Source: Xiphophorus maculatus (Eukaryota; Chordata; Actinopteri; Cyprinodontiformes; Poeciliidae). From it: a DNA stretch of 64,000 bases. Numbering within the stretch: position 1 is the first letter of the stretch; every line of letters begins with the position of its first letter. Below, piece by piece: positions 11,935 through 22,653 of this stretch. The translations under genes were made by a program, and so were the position numbers. Under the pieces are notes generated by a model that was not told the origin of the DNA, made no database searches, and saw only the letters and a list, made by a program, of their open reading frames with translations. The DNA is taken from NCBI RefSeq assembly GCF_002775205.1, contig NC_036465.1:208638-272637 (forward strand). Direction: 5' to 3'.

Positions 11935-12422
11935 AGTGACTGTAAAACATTTGATCTGTAAGGAAAATGATTTTTAACCTGACTCCGTTTCTGCTCATCA
12001 TCTGGTGACCTGTTGCTGTGGTTTCAACTGGTTGGATGGAAATAGTGAAACACCTGTAAACACAATGTCATTTTTGGGGGCTCAAATAAATAAAACATTA
12101 ATTTAGAACCAGATCACTTTTTTTCTCGTTCTTGCTGACAGATTGGGTTTTTTTTTGTTTTTTGGGAGAAAACTGGATCATCCAGGGAAAACCCACTTCA
12201 GAGATAGTAGTTTTCGTTTTGAATTGATTTGTTGAATATGGCTTTTTGATTAATCGAAAGAAGACTTGCATGGTGAAAAACACATTTTCTAAATGTGACA
12301 TGACAAAAATAAAATTGCTGGTATTATTTAACCCCTTAACTTCCAGCCTCCAAACTCTGAGTCAGGTATGAAGACGCCATCATGGCAGTTAAAGGGTTAC
12401 TTCCTCTGAACCAGCCGCACAT

Positions 12423-14876
12423 CTAAATGTCGTCTGTAAGATGGTTGATGAAGTCTGGGATGGGAGTCGGCGAAGAGGGTTCAGGCGTCGGAAGGCAGCG
12501 GCTGTCGGAGACGGCTTTGTGTGAATCTTCTTCAGTCCCGGCTGGCTCTGCGGAAACCTTCTGGGGCGTCTCAAATGCAGGGGGCGGCCTGGCCGGGGGC
12601 AGCTCCTCTCCCTGGCTGCAGTCTGCTGCTGGGTGGACCTTGTTCCTTCGTTTGACAAACTTGTTGAGCCAGCAGTCGACCTTGGGCCTGGGAGGAAATT
12701 TTAGCGCGTGAAGCTCCTTCTCTGCGTTTCTCAGCTTCAGCTCCAGCTCGCGTTTTTCATCCTCTAATTTGTTGTATTTTTCAGTAGCCAAGTTGGCTCT
12801 TGCCAATTCTACAGGGGTGCGTTCCAACTTATAGAGCATCTTGGACAGATTGTCCCTGTCTCTCTTCTGACTGGCGATGGTTCCCTCGAATGTACGTGTG
12901 AGCTTCCTGATGTAGTGATGAAATTCGGTAAAGTGGCTGTCGGCCTCCATGACGGCGCTGTTGTCCAGATGTCTTTCCTTCAGCCGAACGAAGAAGGGTA
13001 AAAACTGTTTGGGGTAATGAAACACATCGACACAGCTCTGGATGTCACACTGCATAGAGATGATCTTGTTCTCCAGTTGTTTGATGCGACGGTGGCATTT
13101 ATTGACCTCTGGCTTGATGCCGCGATGGCTGGCCTTCAGGGTGTTGTGCTTCTCGCTGAGAAGTTGGAGCTCAAGGGTTTTTGATTGAACTGTCTTCTTG
13201 TGTTTGTCATGCTTTTCCTTTTCCTCCTCCAACTCAGCCTCCAACTTCCTATTCATTTCCTCTCTTTCGCTCAGACTGACTTTTAACGTTCCGCTTTTAG
13301 ACTTTTCATTTTCAATTTCTTTGAAAAGTTTCTCTCTCTCTCGTTTCAGACCGGTGATTTCCTGTCCCAAACATGTTATGGTTCCTTGAAGCTCCTTGTT
13401 TTTCATCTGCAGTTTAGCTAAAACTTTGTCTCTGGCTTCAGCTTTTATACGGAGATCATCGATGCGACGGTTCCGATTTTCAACAATCTGGTATATTTCC
13501 TCAATGTTTCTTTTGTTTAATATTTTTGTGTCTTTCAGCTTCTTCTTCTCGTCTTGGACTTTGGACTCGAGCTCAGATATCTTTGACTTGTAGTCTTTAT
13601 GTTTCTCTCTATTTTTAGAAATTTCAGTTTTGAGAATTTGGATATTTTCGTCAACTTTCTCCTTGGCCAACCTTGCCTTCTTTGATGCTGATTTCTCCGC
13701 CTGCAATTTAATCTCATAAATTATAGACTGCTGTGTAATGTCCTTTTTTATCTTCTTGACCTCTGCGTCCTTCTGAGCCAAAGATGCTTCCAACTTCTTG
13801 GTTTTGTCCAAAATGGTTTGTTTGTAGTTTTTGATTTCATTTTGTAATTTGAAAACATGTTCGTCTTTGGACACCACGTTATTCCTGAAGGCTTCAAAGG
13901 TTTTGGCTTCAGTACTGTACAGTTTTAACAGCCTTTTGTTTTCAGTCTCATGCTCCCTACATAGTGCAGCAATCTCCGATTCTTTGGCTGCCAACTGCTC
14001 CTTAAACTGAACCTTTAATGCCTCATTTTTCTTAAGAGATTCTTCGTATTTCATTTGAAGTGTTGCATTTTTGGTTTTAAGCTCATCAATTTTGATTTCC
14101 AGTGAAAGATTTTCCTTTTTCCAGAACACCTCGTCTTCTTCGTACTGCATTTGCCACTCACTCCTCCAGTACTGTTTGAATTTAAGCTTTCTGCCTTTTG
14201 CAAAGTCGTCCATATATTGCACCAGTTTATCCAGTTCTACCTGTTCTGGAGGTCTAACAGATTCAGCGTTTCTGCCATGCTCCAGGAGGTAATGGTTGAC
14301 ATCTGACACCTGTTGACAGGTTTCTGCGGTCTGTTGATCGTCTTCTGCGGTCTGTTGATCGTCTTCTGCGGTCTGTTGATCGTCTTCTGCGGTCTGTTGA
14401 TCGTCTTCTGCGGTCTGTTGACCGTCTTCTGCGGTCTGTTGACCGTCTTCTATGGTTTGTTGATCGTCTTCTGCGGTCTGTTGATCGTCTTCTGCGGTCT
14501 GTTGATCGTCTTCTGCGGTCTGTTGACCGTCTTCTATGGTTTGTTGATTGTCTTCTGCGGTCTGTTGACCATCTTCTGCAGTCTGTTGATCGTCTTCTGC
14601 AGTCTGTTGACCATCTTCTATGGTTTGTTGATTGTCTTCTGCGGTCTGTTGACCATCTTCTGCAGTCTGTTGACCGTCTTCTATGGTTTGTTGATGGTCT
14701 ACTGTGGTCTGTTGACCATCTTCTGCAGTCTGTTGATCGTCTTCTATGGTTTGTTGATGGTCTACTGTGGTCTGTTGACCATCTGCTGTGGTCTGTTGAT
14801 TGTCTTCTATGGTCTGTTGATTGTCTGCTGCGGTCTGTTGACCATCTTCTGTGATCTGTTGACCATTTTCTGCCAT
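12423..14876 (-). CDS. Intronless coiled-coil protein with N-terminal heptapeptide repeats
   Basis: The open frame runs further up to 14903, but that codon is GTG. The first ATG is at 14874-14876, with a good context (acaATGG), giving 817 residues. Residues about 3-192 are 27 copies of a 7-residue unit, typically GQQTAED, with NQQTIED and HQQTTVD variants. From about residue 225 the chain is rich in Glu, Lys and Leu and should form long coiled coils up to about residue 735. It has a Pro-rich tail and ends LTDDI. The segment CHRRIKQLENKIISMQCDIQSCVDVF and the following spacing resemble the C-terminal coiled coil of cilia- and flagella-associated protein 57, but this is from memory and weak. 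There are no introns over 2.4 kb, so a retrogene origin is likely. CRE-like sites lie upstream. The function is unknown. Confidence 0.85.
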   Translation of the reverse strand: MAENGQQITEDGQQTAADNQQTIEDNQQTTADGQQTTVDHQQTIEDDQQTAEDGQQTTVDHQQTIEDGQQTAEDGQQTAEDNQQTIEDGQQTAEDDQQTAEDGQQTAEDNQQTIEDGQQTAEDDQQTAEDDQQTAEDDQQTIEDGQQTAEDGQQTAEDDQQTAEDDQQTAEDDQQTAEDDQQTAETCQQVSDVNHYLLEHGRNAESVRPPEQVELDKLVQYMDDFAKGRKLKFKQYWRSEWQMQYEEDEVFWKKENLSLEIKIDELKTKNATLQMKYEESLKKNEALKVQFKEQLAAKESEIAALCREHETENKRLLKLYSTEAKTFEAFRNNVVSKDEHVFKLQNEIKNYKQTILDKTKKLEASLAQKDAEVKKIKKDITQQSIIYEIKLQAEKSASKKARLAKEKVDENIQILKTEISKNREKHKDYKSKISELESKVQDEKKKLKDTKILNKRNIEEIYQIVENRNRRIDDLRIKAEARDKVLAKLQMKNKELQGTITCLGQEITGLKREREKLFKEIENEKSKSGTLKVSLSEREEMNRKLEAELEEEKEKHDKHKKTVQSKTLELQLLSEKHNTLKASHRGIKPEVNKCHRRIKQLENKIISMQCDIQSCVDVFHYPKQFLPFFVRLKERHLDNSAVMEADSHFTEFHHYIRKLTRTFEGTIASQKRDRDNLSKMLYKLERTPVELARANLATEKYNKLEDEKRELELKLRNAEKELHALKFPPRPKVDCWLNKFVKRRNKVHPAADCSQGEELPPARPPPAFETPQKVSAEPAGTEEDSHKAVSDSRCLPTPEPSSPTPIPDFINHLTDDI

Positions 14877-14880
14877 TGTT
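14310..14880 (-). repeat. 21-bp coding minisatellite in the coiled-coil gene
   Basis: 27 tandem 21-bp units encode the 7-residue repeat. Because 21 is a multiple of 3, the array has no stops on the opposite strand either, which creates a 189-codon plus-strand frame made of FCGLLIV repeats. Unit variants (GQQTAED, NQQTIED, HQQTTVD, DQQTAED) are interspersed, and the 3'-most coding units (14320-14440) are almost identical, a sign of recent expansion there. Confidence 0.95.
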
Positions 14881-14984
14881 AAGCTAGTTTGGTAAAAATC
14901 CACTGAAAAAGATCTGCTCTGCTCTCTGCTCAGGTTAACTGGACATACTGACTAGAAGTTGTGTTTGTCATTAAGACAAAGTCT

Positions 14985-15045
14985 CCGTGATGTCACAGTG
15001 ACAACGTCACAGGTTCCATCCTTTGTTCTTTCTATGATGTCACAT
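14985..15045 (-). promoter_or_regulatory. CRE-like cluster upstream of the coiled-coil gene
   Basis: TGATGTCA occurs at 14988-14995 and 15035-15042, each one base from the CRE palindrome TGACGTCA, and ACGTCAC lies near 15004-15010. The group is about 110-170 bp upstream of the ATG at 14876. CREB/CREM-family control is common in testis-expressed retrogenes. No TATA box is evident. Confidence 0.35.
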
Positions 15046-16330
15046 GACCTGCTCCACTCTCCATGACTAAATTGAAATGTGAAAATAAACAATGTCAGGT
15101 GGTGGCGCCACAGAGGTTCTGGGTGACTCTGAAGTCTACATAAAAGTTTCTGTATAAAACATAGCGTAGCTTAAAGAAGGCAAAAATAACAGAACCACCT
15201 TCAGAGCTGCAGTTATTAAACTCTTCGTTGACACTGGCAGGTTCAAAACAGAAGAAGACAGACCCCAAGAAAAACAAGTAAAGATCATTTATTTTGATTT
15301 AAGAAGTATCTATTAGTAGATAAATACAGAGGTTCTGGTTCTGGGTCATAAACAGAACCAGAACCTTGTCCAACCATGAAGCTAAAACTGGTGTTATTGA
15401 AGCTAATGCTGGCGCAGCTAATGCTAACAGCATGAAATCATCAATAGGACACAGTTGACATGTTTTATTATCTCCAGATGTTTCAGTTTTATGGTATTTA
15501 ATAATAAAAACTGACCTGTTGACCTAATGTGAGCCTCTTGCAGTGACACCGTCACAACAATTAGCTCCATGTCTTCTGATGGACGTCCAGTTCAGTTTAA
15601 TGATCTGCATGTTTAACACATGAAGATCTGCAGAGACTGGTTGGACTGGCAAAGCTAAACTGCAGGTTGTGGCCTCTAGGTGGCGTCCTCTGCAGAGCTA
15701 GTGTCTGCTTCAGATTTCAGGGGTCTGCTGTGCTGCAACATTACTGGTCTCTCCCCATAAATGTTGCCAGCCGTACTGGTGGCATGTGGAGTTAATGGGA
15801 CAAACAGATTATTAGCTTAATAACAATTCTCCATCAGATGCACCTCATGTCAATCAGTGACACAATTAAAGCTCTTAATGAATAAATGAGCAGCCATGGC
15901 GGCGGCTGCAGGGAACATCTGGACCAGGTAGGTTAATGGTGAGCCTGCATCAGGCGTCCATATGGAGGATGAGTGGAGAGGCTGTTTGATGCTCACCAAA
16001 TGAAAAGTATCACTCTCAGTAATTTGGTTTGTTTGACAGTCAGGAAATCACTTAGAGAGACAGATTCTGCCCAATTACGAGCTCCACAGCTAATTAGTGG
16101 AGGCGGGGCCTCTCACGGGCAGACAGGAAATGCCTCCAGCTCCCCACAGCCACTTCCTCCCTGGGAATGTCATGCAAATGAGCTCCATCACATCTGGCCC
16201 AAACTCCTCACTTAAAAGCTGCTGCTCAAAGATACATTTCACAATAAGACTAATTATGCTGCAGCAGCACAACACAGACATGAGCATCGTTTCCAGGGAG
16301 GAACATGAATATTCATGACAAGAGAAACCG
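15046..16330. other. Non-coding gap with conserved-element-like stretch
   Basis: No gene is recognised. The stretch about 15800-16320 is evenly mixed in base composition and has repeated homeodomain-type cores (attattagcttaat, ctaattagtgg) and few simple repeats. This is the look of conserved non-coding regulatory DNA. The alternative is unremarkable intergenic sequence. Confidence 0.35.
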
Positions 16331-16406
16331 GGATGGATGGATGGATGGATGGATGGATGGATGGATGGATGGATGGATGGATGGATGGATGGATGGATGG
16401 ATGGAT
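16331..16406. repeat. (GGAT)n microsatellite
   Basis: About 19 uninterrupted copies of the tetranucleotide GGAT. Confidence 0.98.
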
Positions 16407-16689
16407 GACATATTAATAATTCAACAATTAGTACCTGTATTTAAAAATTAGTATAGTTATAGTATTATAACTTCAAGAATTATAATGGTAATTATCAAGA
16501 TGGCCAACATTACTGTTTGATGGAATTTTAAGTTTTTCGTAAGACTATTCTATAATCATTGAACAAGAATGTATCTTTATATGTACTATTTTATTTGTGA
16601 AATTTATGAATAGCTAATTCCGCTTAAACGCCGAGTATCCAGGAGTTCCCAAAGTATTTGTGATGTTGCATAAGCTCTGCTTTACCCTC

Positions 16690-17750
16690 CGAGTCAGAAG
16701 GGGGCGGTAAGCGGTCTAATACGCTACTCAAATAAGCCACATAGAAGAATATCAAGGTATGTTTCATCCGTTTCTCGTCGCTGCAGTAAAGAAACCTTCG
16801 TGATTCATTTCCGCAGCTCATCGGACACATGGTGTGTATTTAAAATCATATGTAATCACTGCGCTTTTTCTGAAACATTTTGGTTTAGCATAGAGAACTC
16901 AGACCGCTGTGCTTCAATGACGGTAGTGTGGCGTATACAATATTTCACGCCCGAATGTATACTTTTATTGTGAAGGGGAGAAGGTGAGGTGAGAAAACAC
17001 CAACGGTTTTACTTCATTCTGTTTTTGTTTTGATTGGAAGACATTGAGAATAAAACAAGACTCAAATTATATTTTCGTCTTTTTCTGCTGTAGCTTCATT
17101 TAGCCCCCGTTACACTCAACCGGAAGTCACTTGTTACCTTCCGGTTCAATTAATCCAAACGTATTTATCAATATATTTGAGCATAGCACCGTAAATGTTG
17201 GGAGTTTAAGCACGTCAGACATTATCAGGTAATTGAAAACTGCTGGTTTGGTTAAGCAGAAATGGCGGTTGTGTGTTTTTGGCGATAAGAAGAAGCTTAA
17301 TTCTTCCTGCTTCATGTGTTCCTATGTAGTTTGTCTGTTTTGGCGCAAAGTGCCGTGATTTTCTAGTTTTGCCTCTGTGTGAAGTGTCAGATTGATGCTG
17401 CTTTCTTGTCCTTCGGCTGTTTTTAAATGGTCCATTCAGACTCCCACAGCGTTAGGAACCAGAACCAGAACCGGGCCAACTCTTTGCTGATTGTTTTGGT
17501 GTCATTCTAAACATTCACATTGAAAAGGTAAATTTCAAAGATTAAACTTTGCAGTTTGTCTTGTTACCTTAAATATGTAGATTTCATTTGTGGATATATT
17601 GTGATTGAACTGTTCGTTCAGTCCAGTTATCCTAACAGAAGATGCAACTTTGTTTTGATCTAATTAGGAGTTCGAGGACGCTCACACCAGATGAACCAGC
17701 GTTTCCTTCCTGTATTTCTGCTGGAGCAGGTTTCAGAACCTGGACAGTGA
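16690..17750 (+). promoter_or_regulatory. Possible promoter and short spliced transcript
   Basis: A GGGGGCGGTAAGCGG segment at about 16700 is followed by a possible donor AAG|gtatgt at 16757. A second possible exon (about 17669-17747) lies between an acceptor ctaattag and a donor ACA|gtgagt. A near-matching GGCGGTAATGCGCC segment precedes the first exon of the matrin-3-like gene at 47036. A perfect inverted pair of ETS motifs lies at 17118-17146. No protein can be assigned, so a non-coding transcript or simple chance are both possible. Confidence 0.25.
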
Positions 17751-20150
17751 GTTTTAATAATTAATATTACATCTGTGTATAATGTGAGCACCTCATCAGC
17801 AGTTCTGACATGCTTAAGAACTTATCTTTGTTCAAACCTCTGAAATTATCCCAACTGGTCTGTTTCCCCTCGTCTCACTGAAGAGTTTAGGATTTGTTTT
17901 GCTGAATGTGACGTTTTCTTGGCATCCATCTGTCTGTCTGGTAAAACCTTTATTAGAAAAAGTGGCACTAATCAAAACAAAAGGGTTATGAAGTTTACTT
18001 GGGATTTAAAGACACATGATGGTTAAAATGACACAGAGGTTCTTTACTTTATTACTGGAGAATCATTTAATCTCATTCAGATCAGTGATCGGCTGATCAG
18101 GTTCTGGTCCAAAAACAAACAAGATATGTCCGGTCAGAATTTAAAGCAGAAAGTTTGGAGTCATCCAGGTTTTAATGTCCTGTAATCTGGTGACAGATTG
18201 GAATGATATGGATTATAGAGAAATCTGAGGATCATCAGCACAGCGGCAGATATTTACCCCCTTAATGATGCAGCAGAACTGGTTCTGATCTGTATCTGAC
18301 TAGAACCAGAACCAAGGAGGCAGCCTGGGTTCTGGAGGCTCTTTGTTCTGAGTCTGAAGAGCAGCTGCTCCACTTCATCGGCCCATGGGACTGGGCCGGG
18401 CCGGACCGGATCCACACCGGCCCACTCAGACTCAGCCACAAGCCAGAGCATTGTGTGGCGCTCTGGCCCGACCCAGTCCGCTCCGGCGTAGGAGTCAGGA
18501 AAACATTCATCTTCAAATCCAAGAACTGAATCTGGGAGCTGGACTTCCTCACAGGACGGGTCCAATCCGATCTGCTCAGCAGGACCAGCAGAACTCAGAG
18601 CTCAGCTCTCCATCAGCGCTGGGCTGCAGGCAGAGTCGCTCAGCTGGAGAGTCCTGGACCGGTCCAACAAACAGAACCAGCTTCGTGGTTCTGTGGACTC
18701 AGCTGCAGCACAGAACCAGCAGAACCCTGAGGGGCCTTCAGCCAGATGCTTGACTTGGAGAGCGCCCTCTGGCGGTGGGGATGACCTGCAGCTCGATGTG
18801 GAAACAGTTTAAAAACTGAACTGGATCAGAACCGGTCTGGTAACGGATCTGGAGCTCTGCTTGCTGTTGACAGGAAGACAAAGAATCCGTTCTGGTCGTC
18901 ATTTGAGCGACGAGCTGAAACTTTTCTGGGATAAATTACTCATGAAATATATAAATCTGTAAATGATGGGGTAACTGGTCCCTCCTGTGGGACAGACTCA
19001 GCATTTGCACCAGCAACCCCACTGCCGCTCATGTTGCTTCAGGCTAACGGCTAGCTGGCTAACTCAACCAGGATAACCCAGACTGACCTCTGAGTCTGAA
19101 CCGACCCGGACGGCAGATCGGAGGCTTTCCTTCTGCTGCTGCACTTCATAAAATATCCACAAAAAGGGCTGTTGTAAACGAATATTTTAGTTATCAAGTA
19201 ATCTATCGATTATTCTTATGATTAATCGGATAAAAAAAGATCAAATAAAACATTGCTAAATCTAACATAACAGCAGTATTACTATCATATTTTAACATCA
19301 GTACAATCTTTCACATTTGAGCTTCCCTAACAATAACTTTTCTGTAATCTAGAAAATGAACTAGTAACAATAACAGCTCACTTTCTAAGTTAATCTGAAG
19401 AAACGTTAAAAATCTGAAGTTATTATATTCAGTGTAATAATAAAGAGGCAGGCTATCATAAAAAAATGTCTATACTCCAGGTTTTGGTTTCTGTATTCAT
19501 CTTCAGTCAGTTTACTAGATGAACTCTGACCTTGCCCAGACATTTATAGCTTTGTGTTCATGTTAGTGACGGGATTTGACTCCTGCATTCGTCACTCAGA
19601 AACATCTACCAGGTATGAAACAACACCATGCGCTTCGCCACCCATTAGTGGCGACAGGGATGATATAAAATTGATTTTCCGGTATTTTGATGAAAGCTAC
19701 GCATCTAAAGCACAGCAGCCTGCAGCGTTCAGTCTATCCGCTGACCTGCATAAATAATCCTGCAGCTCTTCCTGCCGTTCGCTCTGAACCAGCAGCTCCG
19801 GAGGAGAAAAGCTGCCGTACTCCAGGCATGGCGCCAGTCATTTTAAAGATGTTTATTGGTCCTCCGAAAATCGACAAAAACCCGGACATTATCACGAATC
19901 AGTGAAATCCTCACGGGCCGAACTTGAAAATTGGACTTTATGCTGTGAACACTTAGCTTTCGTCAACAACTCAGGAGGAAGTGAGGGCTCAATTAAAGTC
20001 CCGGCCGGAACACGGTGCGCTAAATAATAAAATATAATGCAAGGAGGCTTTCCTGGAGGAATTGTAATAATCGAGGTACTCGAATCACTCGAGGAATTGT
20101 TTCAGTCCTAATCCACAATATCAATAATATCATCAGAACCAGCGTCTGGG
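17751..20150. other. Non-coding gap
   Basis: No gene is recognised. The sequence 18250-18900 is rich in the CCAGAACC motif. A near-consensus CTCF-type site, minus strand, lies at 18762-18775. From about 19165 to 20112 the edges (tcgattattcttatgattaatcgg; aataatcgaggtactcgaat) resemble the ends of old hAT-type fish repeats, but no termini or target duplication could be fixed. Confidence 0.4.
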
Positions 20151-20153
20151 CCG

Positions 20154-20185
<32 letters not shown>

Positions 20186-20187
20186 AT
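20151..20187. repeat. (CTG)n trinucleotide repeat
   Basis: About eleven consecutive CTG units ending in gcatcac. No exon is evident around it. Confidence 0.9.
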
Positions 20188-20404
20188 CACGTGTTGCCGT
20201 GTTAACGAGCTGCAGCCTGACGTGACAGACCTGCTGCAGGTGGAACACAGCTTATCAGCTTCAGCTCATCAATTCACTGCAAATTGGTTCAGATCCTCTC
20301 TGATGATGATGATGATGATACCTGCTGTCGGCTGCACAGCTTGTAGTCACCATGGCAACAGTGAGGAGCCTTGGGGCTTCTGCTGTAGTTGGGTTCTGTT
20401 GATC

Positions 20405-20965
20405 AGCTAATCAATCAGCTGGTGGGTTAGTTGGTTGATCAGGTTTCTGGTAGTTTTTTTTTTGTTGTTTGCTGAAGCAACAAATGTTGGTTCTAGTTAT
20501 CTTATATTGATTAGTTAGTAGTTTGGTGGTTAGATTTTCAGGAGCAGCAGTTCTTATTGGTTACTGCATTAGTTAGGGTTAGCTGGTTGTTGGTTAGTTT
20601 GTGGTTAGTTTAGCTGGGTGTTGGTTTGGCTGGTCATTGTTTTGACTGGTTATTGTTTTAACTGTTTGTTTGTTGGTGGTTGGGTTAGCTGGTCATTTAA
20701 GCTGGTTGTTGGTTTAACCTGTTTTTGCTTAGTTGGTGGTTGGTTTAGCTGGTTGGTTTAGATGGTCGTTGGTTAGCTGGTGGTTGGTTTAGTTAGTTGG
20801 TTTAACTAGTTGTTGTATAACTGGTCGTTGGTTTAGTTGCTCGCTGGTTAATTGGTGGTTGGTTTAGCTGGTTGTTGGTTAGTTTGTGGTTAGATTAGCT
20901 GGGTGTTGGTTTGGCTGGTTGTTGGTTTAACTGGTTGTTGGTTAGTTGGTTGTTGGTTTAGCTGG
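20405..20965. repeat. Degenerate GGTTGGTTTAGCTGGT-type tandem repeat
   Basis: Irregular repetition of ggttggttag, tttagctggt and gttgttgg over about 560 bp with variable unit length. It contains no long open frame and appears to be an eroded minisatellite. Confidence 0.75.
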
Positions 20966-21359
20966 TTACTCAGTTCTAAAGGGGGTTTAAATTTCTTGAA
21001 ATCACTCCATGTAGATATTGAACAGATGTCGTTACCATGACGACAGATGGCTGTATTTTTTTCAATGTTCCAATCTGAATGGATCACTAATGAAAGCGGT
21101 TTGGTTCTGGATGCTATCCGGGTCAGTAAATATCCAGAACCAGCAGGACGTCTCAACTGGGGCCAACTGGGGCGGGCCCAGGAAGTTCTTCAGGAGATCA
21201 ACACGACCAGAACCTTTTCTGACCTTCCAAACAACCCTCTAATCTCAGAGAAACTCTCTCAGGTTTCTGCTGCTCATCCCTCAATGTGGCGCTCTCTTTC
21301 TGCCTGGTGTGTCTCAGTGTGTTGTGCTGTGAACAGGGAGCAGCCAGTCTCTCTGTGTT

Positions 21360-21445
21360 TTGGTGTGCATCTCTCTCTCTTCTGTGTGTGTCTCTGTATC
21401 TCGGTGTGTGTGTGTGTCTCGGTGTGTGTGTGTGTCTCGGTGTGT
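21360..21445. repeat. Compound CT/GT simple repeat
   Basis: Runs of ctctctct, tgtgtgtctc and (gt)n with two near-identical ctcggtgtgtgtgtgtgt units. A 26-base phrase around gtgaacagggagcagccag occurs on both sides (about 21331 and 21455), so the block was locally duplicated. Confidence 0.8.
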
Positions 21446-22626
21446 GTTGTGCTGTGAACAGGGAGCAGCCAGCCTCTCTTCCCCTCTCCTCCAGATGGGA
21501 AGTGGTTTTTATGCGTCTAGTGGCGGCTCGTCGCATCTGGCGCTGCAGATGCTTAATGAGTCCAGAACCGGGCCGAGCTGTCGCCTCATTAATGCTGCAG
21601 CGGCACGGGGAGCCCGGCCGGCCCGAACTGGGCCCTGAGGACGCTGCGGGGCGGGGCCGTGTTAGGCGCCGCCTCCCTCTGCGGCAGGTAAAGAAGCTCC
21701 AGGTGAAGCTTCGGCCTCTGAACCAGACCTGGCCGTCGAAACGGGATGGAACCAGAGATCCAAAGTGAACCCAGTGGGCCAGCTGAACAGTTCTGGACAG
21801 AAAATAAATTAGAGGTTCAAATCAACCCAGGTCAATGTTCACCAATATGACTAAAGTTTAGAGAACCAGCAACCAAATTATTTGTTTTGACTAAAATAGG
21901 CCCGGGAATTTAACACGTTACTTTCAGTTAATTAGATTTCAAAGGTTTTGAGCGAAATCTTTGTATAATTTTTTGTTGTTCCGGTACGCCCAAATCTGAC
22001 GCACATCCGCTAACGGCAGCGATGGAAGCTGCTTCTCTCGGTTCATTTCTGCTTCTAAACGATCTGATTAGACGCTGGAAAACACTATTGTTGTATTCAA
22101 GTGGTGGTAAAAGGAGTTAGCCTTTTAGCGAAGCCATGCTAGCCTAAAATAGCATCTCAGTGCTAAACCTCTAGCAGCTAGCGCTAACATCAGCGTCCAC
22201 ATTTCTAAAGAAACTCAGTCAGGACCAGGTGGGGGAGGGGCAGGTGCTTTCCCTACAGAATCTGCTGCCTGAGCGGGTCGTCCAGGTTCTGGTTTATGAA
22301 GAGCAGAAATGATGAAGACCTTGTCTGACTTCATCACTCAGTGCTCTTCTTCTTCTGCTCCATCATTAAAGTTGCCATTAAAAGGCTCATTTCCTCCTTT
22401 CCGCAGCTCTTTTAATGTTTTTCAGTCCAGATGAGCGACTGTGAAGGTCGCTGGACCCAACCTGCTTCCCCCTAGTTGTCCCAGAGTAAGGACCATTACC
22501 TGGCCCAATTAAACCATTAACACTCTGGTTCTGTGTCATAAAGACGACCCGGCTGCTCACCGACACCCAGTTCAATACTCAACTACCTGAACTGCAGCAG
22601 CTGAGATTCATGTGTTCACACACGCC

Positions 22627-22653
22627 CACACACACACACACACACACACACAC
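22627..22653. repeat. (CA)n microsatellite
   Basis: About 13 consecutive CA units. The sequence up to about 22860, ending with another short (CA)n, resembles a common fish dispersed repeat that sits between CA tracts. Confidence 0.9.

Noticed and set aside
14313..14882. 189-codon hydrophobic plus-strand ORF
   Set aside because: It is the antisense reading of the 21-bp coding repeat of the real gene.
14877..14903. Start of the coiled-coil protein at 14903
   Set aside because: The codon there is GTG. The first ATG in frame is at 14876 with a good Kozak context.
20151..20187. (CTG)n as a coding polyglutamine or polyleucine tract
   Set aside because: There is no exon structure or extended open frame around it.
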